Shown here piece by piece: positions 7,939-14,281 of a stretch of 24,226 nucleotides of DNA (positions are counted from its first letter, which is position 1; each line of letters opens with the position of its first letter). Under the pieces are notes generated by a model. The model made no database searches. It saw only the letters and a list, made by a program, of their open reading frames with translations, and was not told where the DNA came from. A program made the position numbers and the translations under genes. This DNA is from a virus, in the IMG/VR virus record IMGVR_UViG_3300037264_007074, positions 1 through 24,226 of that record; one strand, written 5' to 3'.

Positions 7939-8298
7939 TTAAGCTACCCTCCTTAATAGAACAATTCTGCCACGCAGGTCACGCCCGCAATAACTGCAGT
8001 GATACCCTGCATTTGGGACTACCGATTTTAAACAATATCTGCTATCTATGTCGGCATAGCAATGATAGCAATGATTAATGTAAACAAACTCGAGGGTTTC
8101 ATGGAAAATATCGCAGTAGATGCATGACCAGATTCCTCCCTCCAGAAGAACCTTTTTTGCCCCGCATCTACAAGCTGGGGCAATTGATTGATGGCAAGCT
8201 GCAGAAATACATCTCCATTGTTCCGGAAAGATTTCTACAGTTGGTGCACCACAAGTTTGGCACACCGGTCTAATTCTGCTGTAAATCCCGAACACCAT
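7939..8298 (-). CDS. multi-zinc-ribbon protein, unknown
   Basis: This 119-residue protein is packed with cysteine pairs: CQTC, CISAAC, CRC, CIYC, CYHC, YC and CSYC, the last in CSYCGRDLRG. This is enough for about three zinc ribbons or knuckles arranged in tandem. Phage proteins of this form usually bind zinc structurally and act as adaptors to proteins or nucleic acids; nothing here fixes a target. The start is ATG 8298 with a purine-rich GAGAGGTGGGAGG stretch directly upstream. The gene overlaps the preceding Imm-like gene by 29 nt and its stop is 2 nt from the next start, so it is the middle member of a coupled operon. The codons are G+C-rich compared with the tail genes. Confidence 0.65.
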   Translation of the reverse strand: MVFGIYSRIRPVCQTCGAPTVEIFPEQWRCISAACHQSIAPACRCGAKKVLLEGGIWSCIYCDIFHETLEFVYINHCYHCYADIDSRYCLKSVVPNAGYHCSYCGRDLRGRIVLLRRVA

Positions 8299-8533
8299 CC
8301 TCCCACCTCTCTTTCTCCAGGATTACTTGTGCCCTCACCCAAAGGCACACGATAACACACCCTACCCATCCGAGCCCGGACCACCCAGTGAGCAGGTTGA
8401 AGGTGAACATTCCCAACCGATCCCGCTTGGTCATGATGGTTGGAAGGAAATAAATAAAAATTCCAGCGGCGATCAGAAAAACCAACATTACGGGGTCACT
8501 CGTGTAATTCTCAAAATTGCGAAAATGGCACAT
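8270..8533 (-). CDS. Imm-like superinfection immunity membrane protein
   Basis: This 87-residue membrane protein has two hydrophobic segments, residues 16-32 (VMLVFLIAAGIFIYFLP) and about 43-66. The combination FIYFLPTIMT, a short polar stretch, NLLTGWSGLGWVGCVIVCLW is the hallmark of the superinfection-immunity family that includes T4 Imm: FLP-x-I, then N-L-x2-GW-x3-GW. Known family role: T4 Imm sits in the host inner membrane and blocks DNA entry from later infecting phages. The charged C-terminal tail (EKERWEDGVRDLQQN) would be cytoplasmic. Start ATG 8533 has only a weak GGGA site and overlaps the upstream gene by 23 nt, so it probably depends on coupling. An alternative internal ATG (MLVFLIAAG) would remove 15 residues. 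Confidence 0.7.
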   Translation of the reverse strand: MCHFRNFENYTSDPVMLVFLIAAGIFIYFLPTIMTKRDRLGMFTFNLLTGWSGLGWVGCVIVCLWVRAQVILEKERWEDGVRDLQQN

Positions 8534-8702
8534 GTTCCCATTCTCTGTTACATCTGGATGAGTTGATAATCTGATGTCTAATAAGATTACTCTCTTGCAT
8601 GTTCTCTTGATAGACTTTCATCAAGAGATTTGCCGCACGCACTGGGTTGCCGCTTCTTCGCGCGACATCTGCTCTGTCAAGAATCCACTCACGTTTATTC
8701 AT
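8511..8702 (-). CDS. small protein, first gene of the immunity cassette
   Basis: This 63-residue protein is unrecognised. It is likely genuine because ATG 8702 is preceded by AAGGAG at a 7-nt spacing, it is the first frame after the candidate minus-strand promoter at 8759-8779, and its end overlaps the Imm-like gene by 23 nt. The first half is a charged amphipathic helix (REWILDRADVARRSGNPVRA) reminiscent of a helical repeat such as a TPR unit, but one unit is too short to call. It may act as a leader that couples translation of the Imm-like gene. No signal peptide or membrane segment is visible. Confidence 0.5.
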   Translation of the reverse strand: MNKREWILDRADVARRSGNPVRAANLLMKVYQENMQESNLIRHQIINSSRCNREWEHVPFSQF

Positions 8703-8758
8703 AAATAATCTCCTTCTTTGGGGGGAATAAAGGGGTTAATAAAATAGTTTCTGTTCAC

Positions 8759-8779
8759 TTATTAATATATATAGAATAA
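8759..8779 (-). promoter_or_regulatory. candidate minus-strand promoter of the immunity cassette
   Basis: On the plus strand this reads TTATTAATATATATAG followed by AATAA. The same 21 bases occur at 10074-10094, and the first 16 recur at 15283-15298. All three copies lie just upstream of a minus-strand gene (here 56 nt before ATG 8702) and in a divergent intergenic region. The minus-strand reading is CTATATATATTAATAA, which contains -10-like TATATT/TATTAAT. The promoter role is inferred. Confidence 0.5.
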
Positions 8780-8801
8780 TAAAGTTAATTTTAAAAAATT
8801 T

Positions 8802-8814
8802 TAGAACATATAAT
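8802..8814 (+). promoter_or_regulatory. candidate plus-strand promoter (TAGAACA-TATAAT element)
   Basis: TAGAACA (8802-8808) is directly followed by TATAAT (8809-8814), a perfect bacterial -10-like hexamer. It is the plus-strand partner of the divergent element at 8759-8779 and lies 98 nt before ATG 8900, leaving room for the structured leader at 8817-8876. No convincing -35 hexamer is seen. Confidence 0.5.
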
Positions 8815-8816
8815 TA

Positions 8817-8876
8817 GACTCGCCTTCCTAAGGTAGTCCCCAATCGACTTTAAATAAATTTGAGGTCTTAGTCGAT
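8817..8876 (+). promoter_or_regulatory. structured 5' leader with two hairpins
   Basis: The transcript from 8802 would begin with GACT-cg-CCTT-CCT-AAGG-t-AGTC (8817-8838), a stem of two 4-bp helices with a small internal loop. This is followed by ATCGACT (8843-8849) pairing with AGTCGAT (8870-8876) over a 20-nt loop. The Shine-Dalgarno AAGGAGG of the downstream gene lies 9 nt beyond and is free. The structure could stabilise the mRNA or act as a control element; no known riboswitch class is recognised. Confidence 0.35.
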
Positions 8877-8899
8877 AACCTGTTTAAGGAGGATACACC

Positions 8900-9733
8900 A
8901 TGACTTACAAAGATCAGTTTGTTGCCGAAGTAAAATCAAATGGTAAAATTTTAAGAGTAAAAGATGGGTTTGTCTATTTACCATTCGGAAGTGAGTATTC
9001 TATTCTATTAAAAAATTTAAATTCAAAACGAGCAGCAATTAAAATTTCTATTGATGGGCAAGATGTTTTATCGCAGCATAGATTAATTTTGGAACCACTT
9101 GAAACCACAGAACTTAAAGGTTTTATGCGTGGCAATGTTGCGACAAACGCATTTAAATTTATTCAAAAGACAAAACAAATTCAAGATTATAGAGGGGATA
9201 GAGTTGATGATGGGTTAATCAGAATTGAGTTTGCTTTTGAAAAACCTCTTCCTGAACCAATTATTAAAGAAGTTATTAAGGAAGTTCATCATCATTATGA
9301 CTATCATTATTGGCCAGCTCCAAAATTTACATATCATTCAGGACCATATTGGATTAACGATTCTAATGTCTATAATAGTGCAGGACCAATTATAGGAACG
9401 GTAACTGGGCAAATGGTTAATGAATCAACGCTGACTGCCTACACCTGCTCTATTGGTAGCTTAGGGGTTGATGCACCTCATGATACACCTTTGAAAGATG
9501 AGGGTGTCACAGTGCATGGGAGCCATGTTCATCAACAATTTAATTATACATCAATAGGTGAATTAGAGCAAGCAGCGGTTATTATAATTCAATTAAAAGG
9601 AATGAGTTCAAGTGGAACTGTTGTTGAGCAACCAGTTACTGTTGACCAAAAAATTATTTGCCAAACTTGTGGAAACCGTGTAAAGTCTGCCCATAAGTTT
9701 TGTCCTAATTGTGGAACTTCAGTAAGTTTTTAA
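8900..9733 (+). CDS. phage protein with N-terminal beta domain, His-rich middle and C-terminal zinc ribbon
   Basis: This 277-residue protein starts at ATG 8900 with an ideal AAGGAGG eight bases upstream. Residues 15-80 (KILRVKDGFVYLPFGSEYSI, then LKN, RAAIKISIDGQDVL and LETTELKGF) match, from memory, a recurrent beta-rich domain in large-phage and bacterial proteins, often of virion or unknown function. A linker with EPIIKEVIKEV leads into an aromatic/His-rich stretch (HHHYDYHYW), with a second His cluster at HGSHVHQQ. The C-terminus is a classic zinc ribbon: C254, C257, C268 and C271 (CQTCG and CPNCG). It stands alone between two minus-strand cassettes, with its own candidate promoter and leader. 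The function is unknown; a metal-binding structural or adaptor protein is my best guess. Confidence 0.7.
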   Translation: MTYKDQFVAEVKSNGKILRVKDGFVYLPFGSEYSILLKNLNSKRAAIKISIDGQDVLSQHRLILEPLETTELKGFMRGNVATNAFKFIQKTKQIQDYRGDRVDDGLIRIEFAFEKPLPEPIIKEVIKEVHHHYDYHYWPAPKFTYHSGPYWINDSNVYNSAGPIIGTVTGQMVNESTLTAYTCSIGSLGVDAPHDTPLKDEGVTVHGSHVHQQFNYTSIGELEQAAVIIIQLKGMSSSGTVVEQPVTVDQKIICQTCGNRVKSAHKFCPNCGTSVSF

Positions 9734-9743
9734 TTAAAAAATA

Positions 9744-9779
9744 CTTGTGGGTAGCGAGATGGGGACTACTACCCACAAG
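9744..9779 (-). terminator. hairpin terminator between convergent genes
   Basis: CTTGTGGGTAG (9744-9754) pairs perfectly with CTACCCACAAG (9769-9779) over a 14-nt loop. The A-run at 9736-9741 gives a T tract after the hairpin in the minus direction, so it terminates the minus-strand gene 9784-10026. In the plus direction there is no T tract, although the hairpin directly follows the stop of the gene ending at 9733 and may help end it. Confidence 0.75.
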
Positions 9780-9783
9780 CATT

Positions 9784-10026
9784 CTACATCTGATTACGCA
9801 TTGTAATTACAGTCAGCGATTCAATTGCGAGTCTTTTGAATCCCTTTTTATCTTGAAGGAATTTAAAAAACTCTCTGGAGTGTTCAGTTATGAACGCTCC
9901 ATTATCTATGCACATCTTAATTTGTTCTGCGTTGGTAAATTCCATGACCAGCTCTATCAAATTGAATGACTCGTCATGACCAAGATAAACAACTCCATGA
10001 CCATTGTTTACTTTGAGAATATGCAT
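9784..10026 (-). CDS. small protein of a one-gene minus-strand cassette, unknown
   Basis: This 80-residue protein starts at ATG 10026, chosen because AAAGGAGG stands seven bases before it. A longer reading from TTG 10068 would place that ribosome site inside the coding region and is less likely. The protein (MHILKVNNGHGVVYLGHDES at the start) appears compact and alpha/beta, with a beta-strand opening and helical middle (FNLIELVMEF, REFFKFLQDK); it has no membrane segment and no recognised motif. The cassette is complete: candidate promoter at 10074-10094, this single gene, and the terminator at 9744-9779. This autonomous antisense arrangement is typical of a moron, probably expressed at a different time from the late genes around it. 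Confidence 0.6.
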   Translation of the reverse strand: MHILKVNNGHGVVYLGHDESFNLIELVMEFTNAEQIKMCIDNGAFITEHSREFFKFLQDKKGFKRLAIESLTVITMRNQM

Positions 10027-10073
10027 ATGACTTCCTCCTTTTGGGGTAAGTAAAAAACAATAATTCAATTCAA

Positions 10074-10094
10074 TTATTAATATATATAGAATAA
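10074..10094 (-). promoter_or_regulatory. candidate minus-strand promoter of the 9784-10026 gene
   Basis: An exact 21-base copy of the element at 8759-8779 (TTATTAATATATATAG then AATAA on the plus strand). It lies 47 nt upstream of ATG 10026 on the minus strand. Exact conservation in two otherwise dissimilar intergenic regions argues for a functional site. Confidence 0.55.
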
Positions 10095-10112
10095 CTAATA
10101 ATGCTCACAAAA

Positions 10113-10127
10113 TAGAACAAAATATAA
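10113..10127 (+). promoter_or_regulatory. candidate plus-strand promoter (TAGAACA-TATAAA element)
   Basis: TAGAACA (10113-10119), then AAA, then TATAAA, 44 nt before ATG 10157. It is the plus-strand partner of the divergent element at 10074-10094 and would restart late transcription of the virion protein and sheath genes downstream. Confidence 0.5.
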
Positions 10128-10156
10128 ACTCATTACTTTTTAAAGGGAAAGAAACT

Positions 10157-10846
10157 ATGTCAAAAGACAAAGAAAAAACTTTCGAGATTTTAACAACTGA
10201 TGTGTATGGAGATTTATGTTTGGGGGATAGCTTTAATAGAAGTAATAATAGTATAAGAAAACCAAAGGGCGAAGTTCATATTTACGAAGTAAAACCTGAT
10301 GGCAATAAAGAATTACTTCATAAAAGCAATCTAGTTGTTTATCAAGGAAGAGAACTTCTGGCACAAAGATTAATGTATATAGATTCAGGAGCTTCCACTA
10401 GTAGAGATGAATTTTTAGGATGGTTTGGTTTAGGCGAAGGAGGTGTAAGACCAGCTGATCCTTTAGATCCAACTCCTCCAGCAAATATTGATACTGAGTT
10501 ACAATCATTAGTTCCAGTTAATGCAACTAGTGGTCCAACTTATGGGGATTATCATGCTGCAGGAGGACTCTATCCTCAAACAGGATATTATAAAAAATTA
10601 TTTGATTCTGCTGTATTTGAGCCAGATATTTACAATGATAACGCAATTTTAATTATAAAAATAATTACCACTATTGGAGTTAATGATGGAAATGGTCAAC
10701 AGTTAAGTGAAGCAGGTTTATATTCTTGTATTAATAATGTAGCCGGTTCAGCCGGGCCATTTCATCTATTTGGTAGAGTTACTTTCCCATCAATTATTAA
10801 AACTGACGATAGAAGATTAATTTTTATTTGGTACCTATATTTATAA
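10157..10846 (+). CDS. phage virion / tail-associated protein
   Basis: This 229-residue protein starts at ATG 10157 behind AAAGGGAAAG. It contains KGEVHIYEV, then SNLVVYQGRELLAQRLMY, then WFGLGEGGVRPADPLDPTPP, and ends in a beta-rich segment (LSEAGLYSC, FHLFGRVTFPSIIKTDDRRL, FIWYLYL). From memory this layout (an NLVV-x2-GRELLA core, a GxGG-x2-P-x-DPL loop and a C-terminal F-P-x-I-x-K strand) recurs in structural proteins of large tailed phages, often fibre- or tail-associated, without a defined role. The hydrophobic beta-strand C-terminus suits subunit packing. It lies immediately upstream of the sheath gene, with a 103-nt gap holding a possible second promoter. The structural assignment is moderate; a precise function cannot be given. 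Confidence 0.6.
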   Translation: MSKDKEKTFEILTTDVYGDLCLGDSFNRSNNSIRKPKGEVHIYEVKPDGNKELLHKSNLVVYQGRELLAQRLMYIDSGASTSRDEFLGWFGLGEGGVRPADPLDPTPPANIDTELQSLVPVNATSGPTYGDYHAAGGLYPQTGYYKKLFDSAVFEPDIYNDNAILIIKIITTIGVNDGNGQQLSEAGLYSCINNVAGSAGPFHLFGRVTFPSIIKTDDRRLIFIWYLYL

Positions 10847-10910
10847 AAGGTGATTTTTATTAAAAAAATAAAGGAATTATAACTTTAGACCTGGAGAAAG
10901 GATACTGATT

Positions 10911-10939
10911 TTATAGAAAACTAAAATATGATTTGGAGG
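10911..10939 (+). promoter_or_regulatory. shared upstream element of the sheath gene
   Basis: TTATAGAAAAC (10911-10921) recurs exactly at 15452-15462 in front of the tail tube gene, and both are followed by ATTTGGAGG as the ribosome binding site (10931-10939 and 15485-15493). Sheath and tube are the two most abundant tail proteins, so a booster promoter or mRNA-stability site is plausible. The sequence alone does not decide between them. Confidence 0.35.
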
Positions 10940-10949
10940 AATAAATACA

Positions 10950-12905
10950 ATGTCAAACGTATCTCCGGGTGTCTATACGAAGATTATCGATCTATCAACC
11001 TTCGTACAAGCAGTACCGTCAACAATTGGTTTAATATGTGGTCTAACAGATAAGGGTAGGGATAATGAACTTCTTTTTGTTGGATCAAGATCAGAATTTA
11101 TTTCAGAATGGGGAAGCCCAAATATTACTCATTTTGGAAAAAATTATGGGCAAGGTCCTTATATTGCTTATAACTTTTTAGGAGAATCAGGATCATTATA
11201 TTGGATGAGATGTCTTCCTGAGGATGCAGCTTTTGCAAATATTAAGTTAGATGCAATTCTTGGGGCAACTGATGCAAGTGCAAGTATTGTTATTTCTTAT
11301 GTTGACGGAATTAACACAAAATCGGAACTAAAAACAAGACTAACTTCTTCTGGAACTACATTCCCAATTGCAATGTTGTATCCAATTGGAAGAGGAGCCT
11401 ACTACAACCAAATTGGCATTCGTCTAACAGCTTATTCAAACCCAACAGTTTTTGGTGTTTATGTGTTGGATGTTTATGAAAAGCAAGCTGATGGCCAAGA
11501 TGTAATTATTGAGTCATTTAATGTTTCATTTGAACCTACAGCTACAGATTCAGCTGGGGATTCATTATTTATTACGAATATTTTAGCAACCTATTCATCA
11601 ATTCTTCGCTGTGAAATGATTCTTCCTAATGGCGAGTATACAGATGGTTATAAGAAAACAGTTAAAGTTTATGATAAAAACTTAGGATTTATTGTAATAA
11701 ATACAACAAGTGGTTCAGCATCAATTTCAGATAATAAACAAGATTTTACAGACTGGGATACCGCTCCAGAAACTGGGTATGCTAACTATGCAATTACTGC
11801 TAAAGATGGAAAAGGAGTCACAATTTGGGGTTGGTTGGGAGCCGCAACTAATGTGGATGGAACAGAAATTGGTATTTTCCCAGAAAGATATTTAACTGGT
11901 GCAACTAAAGGATGGGGCGGGGATGTCGCTAATTTTAATGCAGCATCAAACATTACTTATTACATCCAAGTAGCACTTGCAAATCTTTCAGCACCATTTA
12001 TTAGCTCTGAACCAGTACCTTTAAGAAAAGGATCAGATGGGTCGCTTAGAGATTCAACTGGAGCTATTATTCCTCAAGAAGCAGAATCATTACTAGAACA
12101 AGCATATTCAGGATTGATTGATGATAATATTTTAGATACTGAAAATGTTTATTTTACTCTAGTATATGATGCTGGTTATCCAACAGATGTAAAAACAGCA
12201 ATTAGTACTCTATGTCAAACAAGAAGAGATTGTGTTGCAATTGTTGATAATGGAGATAATTCTACATTCCAGCATGCTGTTGATACTAGATCTAATAATC
12301 ATCCATATAATACTTTCTATCTAGCATTGTATGAATGTTTTAGTAAGGTATCAGATGCATTTACTGGTGAGGATGTATGGTTCTCTCCAATGTACCATAT
12401 GTCATATCTATTACCTAGAAATGATAATGTTGGAGAACTATGGTATGCAGCAGCCGGTTTCCAACGTGGTGCGATTGACACAATTAAAGAACTAAGATTC
12501 AACCCAAGACTTGGTCAAAGAGATCAAATGTATTTGAAGCAACTTAATCCAATTGTTAAGTTTTCAGCTGGCTACGTTGTTTGGGGGCAACTAACAAGCC
12601 AAGCAAGACCAAGTGCATTACAAGATTTAAATATTGTTAGATTGGTTCTATATTGTAAGAGAGCTCTAGAACAATTCTGTCGTTTCTTTATTTTTGAACA
12701 GAATGATCCTATTACTTGGGGTCAGGTATCATCTAACATTACAGCATTCCTAGAAGCAATTAAAAACAGAAGAGGTTTGGATTCATACTCTGTTGAAGTT
12801 GGAGCATCAGATTATGAAAGAAAAACAAAGAAATTCCATGTTAATGTTCGTCTACAACCAACCAGAGTGGTGGAACAGATAGAATTAAATTTTTTCATTG
12901 AATAA
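10950..12905 (+). CDS. tail sheath protein
   Basis: This 651-residue protein is the contractile tail sheath subunit, which polymerises around the tail tube and contracts to drive the tube into the host. The N-terminus MSNVSPGVYTKIIDLS has the typical sheath opening (PGVY with a following strand). The C-terminal 100 residues (LVLYCKRALEQFCRFFIFEQ, then NDPITWGQVSSNITAFL, a short RRGL turn, and VNVRLQPTRVVEQIELNF) match the conserved sheath C-terminal domain of T4 gp18 and P2 FI relatives, with its tube-contacting strand and neighbour-linking arm. Length is close to T4 gp18. The start is ATG 10950 behind TTTGGAGGA. It ends at a strong bidirectional terminator shared with the minus-strand radical SAM operon. 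Confidence 0.93.
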   Translation: MSNVSPGVYTKIIDLSTFVQAVPSTIGLICGLTDKGRDNELLFVGSRSEFISEWGSPNITHFGKNYGQGPYIAYNFLGESGSLYWMRCLPEDAAFANIKLDAILGATDASASIVISYVDGINTKSELKTRLTSSGTTFPIAMLYPIGRGAYYNQIGIRLTAYSNPTVFGVYVLDVYEKQADGQDVIIESFNVSFEPTATDSAGDSLFITNILATYSSILRCEMILPNGEYTDGYKKTVKVYDKNLGFIVINTTSGSASISDNKQDFTDWDTAPETGYANYAITAKDGKGVTIWGWLGAATNVDGTEIGIFPERYLTGATKGWGGDVANFNAASNITYYIQVALANLSAPFISSEPVPLRKGSDGSLRDSTGAIIPQEAESLLEQAYSGLIDDNILDTENVYFTLVYDAGYPTDVKTAISTLCQTRRDCVAIVDNGDNSTFQHAVDTRSNNHPYNTFYLALYECFSKVSDAFTGEDVWFSPMYHMSYLLPRNDNVGELWYAAAGFQRGAIDTIKELRFNPRLGQRDQMYLKQLNPIVKFSAGYVVWGQLTSQARPSALQDLNIVRLVLYCKRALEQFCRFFIFEQNDPITWGQVSSNITAFLEAIKNRRGLDSYSVEVGASDYERKTKKFHVNVRLQPTRVVEQIELNFFIE

Positions 12906-12916
12906 TTTTAAACCAA

Positions 12917-12959
12917 AAAAAAGGGTCGTATAGCAGAGTTAGCTATGCGACCCTTTTTT
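12917..12959. terminator. bidirectional terminator between sheath and radical SAM operon
   Basis: Eighteen-base arms (12917-12934 and 12942-12959) carrying AAGGGTCG and CGACCCTT pair over a seven-base loop with one wobble. An A-run on the left and a T-run on the right give a T tract in both directions. It ends the sheath transcript on the plus strand and the 15239-12963 operon on the minus strand. Confidence 0.9.
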
Positions 12960-12962
12960 CCG

Positions 12963-13469
12963 TCAGTGTTTATTGACTCTGTGATACTTTAATTCACGAA
13001 ATATCCCACCATGTTCCATCTTTGAACCAATTTCAGTATCATCCTTTATTTCAAATATATAAATATAATCTGTACCTTTTAAGTCTTTTATAAAATTATT
13101 GGCAATAGAAGCTGCTAGTTCCGAGTCTTTCTTTCTTTGTTCATTATAAAATATTATTTGAATTGAATTATCGCTATTAAATTGTTCTTGACTTATTTTG
13201 TGTCTTTCCATAAATTGTTTTTTATAGTCTGTATAGCTAATTTTTTCTTTAATATATCCTTGTGAAATTTCTGTCGTTATTTTTTCTAATAGTTTTCTCT
13301 TTTTTATTGTTAGAGGAATTTGTGTTGTAGCATTTCCAAAAAGTAGTTTAGCATGGTCCGTATTCTTAATAAATTGTTTTACATCATCAAATGTTTTTAT
13401 TTTGAATGGCCACACAACAATAAAAGAAGAAGAGCTAGAGTTTGTTACAAAGTCAAATTTTAACTTCAC
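12963..13469 (-). CDS. protein with N-terminal DFVTNSSSSSFIV motif
   Basis: This 168-residue protein opens MKLKFDFVTNSSSSSFIVVW. From memory, the FVTNSSSSSFI opening is found at the N-terminus of many otherwise unrelated proteins of Firmicutes and their phages and has no function known to me; it looks like a recognition or leader-type motif. The rest is charged and mixed alpha/beta (for example KKRKLLEKITTEI, then YKKQFMERHKISQEQF, then TDYIYIFEIKDDTEIGSKME) with no recognised domain. The start is GTG 13469, supported by AAAGGA nine bases upstream. It overlaps the preceding small membrane gene by 17 nt and is the last gene of an operon led by a radical SAM enzyme, making it a candidate substrate or partner of that enzyme; this is inference. 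Confidence 0.7.
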   Translation of the reverse strand: MKLKFDFVTNSSSSSFIVVWPFKIKTFDDVKQFIKNTDHAKLLFGNATTQIPLTIKKRKLLEKITTEISQGYIKEKISYTDYKKQFMERHKISQEQFNSDNSIQIIFYNEQRKKDSELAASIANNFIKDLKGTDYIYIFEIKDDTEIGSKMEHGGIFRELKYHRVNKH

Positions 13470-13677
13470 TTTTAGTTGTCCTTTCTTTAATATATAATAC
13501 TTTAAAAAACAGAGCTAGCAATATAAGCACTGCCCCGCATCCTTTATAAAAATCGCTATAAAAATCTTTAACACAGTATGCGAAAATATAGAACTCAATT
13601 GCAGCTGCAAGTAATATTATAAAAAGTGATAAATTAACTGGAATCCACAAATTAAGGAAGTCAAGGAGTTTTTTCAA
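13453..13677 (-). CDS. small two-helix membrane protein
   Basis: This 74-residue protein has two predicted membrane helices, near residues 11-36 (WIPVNLSLFIILLAAAIEFY and following) and 47-62 (CGAVLILLALFFKVLY), with a short polar loop and a basic tail (KERTTKSEVKI), so both ends are probably cytoplasmic. The frame has no internal ATG. The start appears to be TTG 13677, preceded by AGGGGGG seven bases upstream. It overlaps both neighbours by 17 nt, fitting a tightly coupled operon. No family is recognised. In this operon it could anchor, export or position the other products at the membrane; this is context only. Confidence 0.55.
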   Translation of the reverse strand: MKKLLDFLNLWIPVNLSLFIILLAAAIEFYIFAYCVKDFYSDFYKGCGAVLILLALFFKVLYIKERTTKSEVKI

Positions 13678-14281
13678 GAGTTAGCCCCCCTAATGATTTG
13701 TCAAAAGTATATTGTTCTTTTTCGATAGTAAAGGATGTTTTAGAATACTCGTCTACTACTCTATTAATTGCTAATTTGCAAAAATTTATAATAATAAAAT
13801 TCATCGTTCTAACTTCTTGATCCCCTATATAATTACTTCTTTCAAGCTCCCATTCCTCACAGAAGCTATCATATACATCATCTGAATGAGATCTACGAAG
13901 TGGGTTATCAACAGTTTTGACTACCAATTTTAACTCATTGAGAATATGAAGAAAATATCCACAAACTCTCGGATTAATATTCGGATTATTCATTAAACAA
14001 AATACTGGGCTTTCTCTTACGGCTATTGCAATTGTATTTAAATTTTTTAAATCAATAGCGGTAAACTTAAAAATTCCTGCTTGTTCGCGCATATTTAAAT
14101 GACTTTTAATATCAAAGTTGTCTGGAATAAAAACATATTCTAACATAGTATAAATACCTGATGGTCGATCATTACCTGGTCTTATAAATTTCCTAGTACT
14201 AGAATCCGAGAGGGCATTTGTTTGGGGTAGCTGTAAGGATTTCCCTGAACCTTTTAAACGGTTTCGAATTTTTCCAAACAT
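13661..14281 (-). CDS. unknown protein of the radical SAM operon
   Basis: This 206-residue reading starts at ATG 14281 (MFGKIRNRLKGSGKS), chosen because AAAGGA lies nine bases upstream. The open frame reaches further, to 14332, without a better site. With this start it overlaps the radical SAM gene by 83 nt, unusually long; a later ATG at 14146 (MLEYVFIPDNF) would remove the overlap but has only a weak AGG. The protein begins basic, has hydrophobic segments typical of a folded soluble domain (TIAIAVRESPVFCLMNN, then VCGYFLHILNELKLVVKTV), and a helical C-terminus (MNFIIINFCKLAINRVVDEY). No motif identifies it. Position suggests a partner protein of the radical SAM enzyme. Confidence 0.6.
   Translation of the reverse strand: MFGKIRNRLKGSGKSLQLPQTNALSDSSTRKFIRPGNDRPSGIYTMLEYVFIPDNFDIKSHLNMREQAGIFKFTAIDLKNLNTIAIAVRESPVFCLMNNPNINPRVCGYFLHILNELKLVVKTVDNPLRRSHSDDVYDSFCEEWELERSNYIGDQEVRTMNFIIINFCKLAINRVVDEYSKTSFTIEKEQYTFDKSLGGLTLEKTP

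Noticed and set aside
8327-8566. Plus-strand open frame within the immunity cassette
   Set aside because: It is antisense to the Imm-like gene, its composition is explained by that gene, and it has no ribosome site.
9709-9969. Plus-strand open frame of 86 codons
   Set aside because: It starts inside the zinc-ribbon gene, runs through a hairpin terminator, and lies antisense to the better-supported minus-strand gene, which has a strong ribosome site.
10027-10068. Longer form of the small minus-strand gene from TTG 10068
   Set aside because: The AAAGGAGG site lies within this extension and points to ATG 10026.
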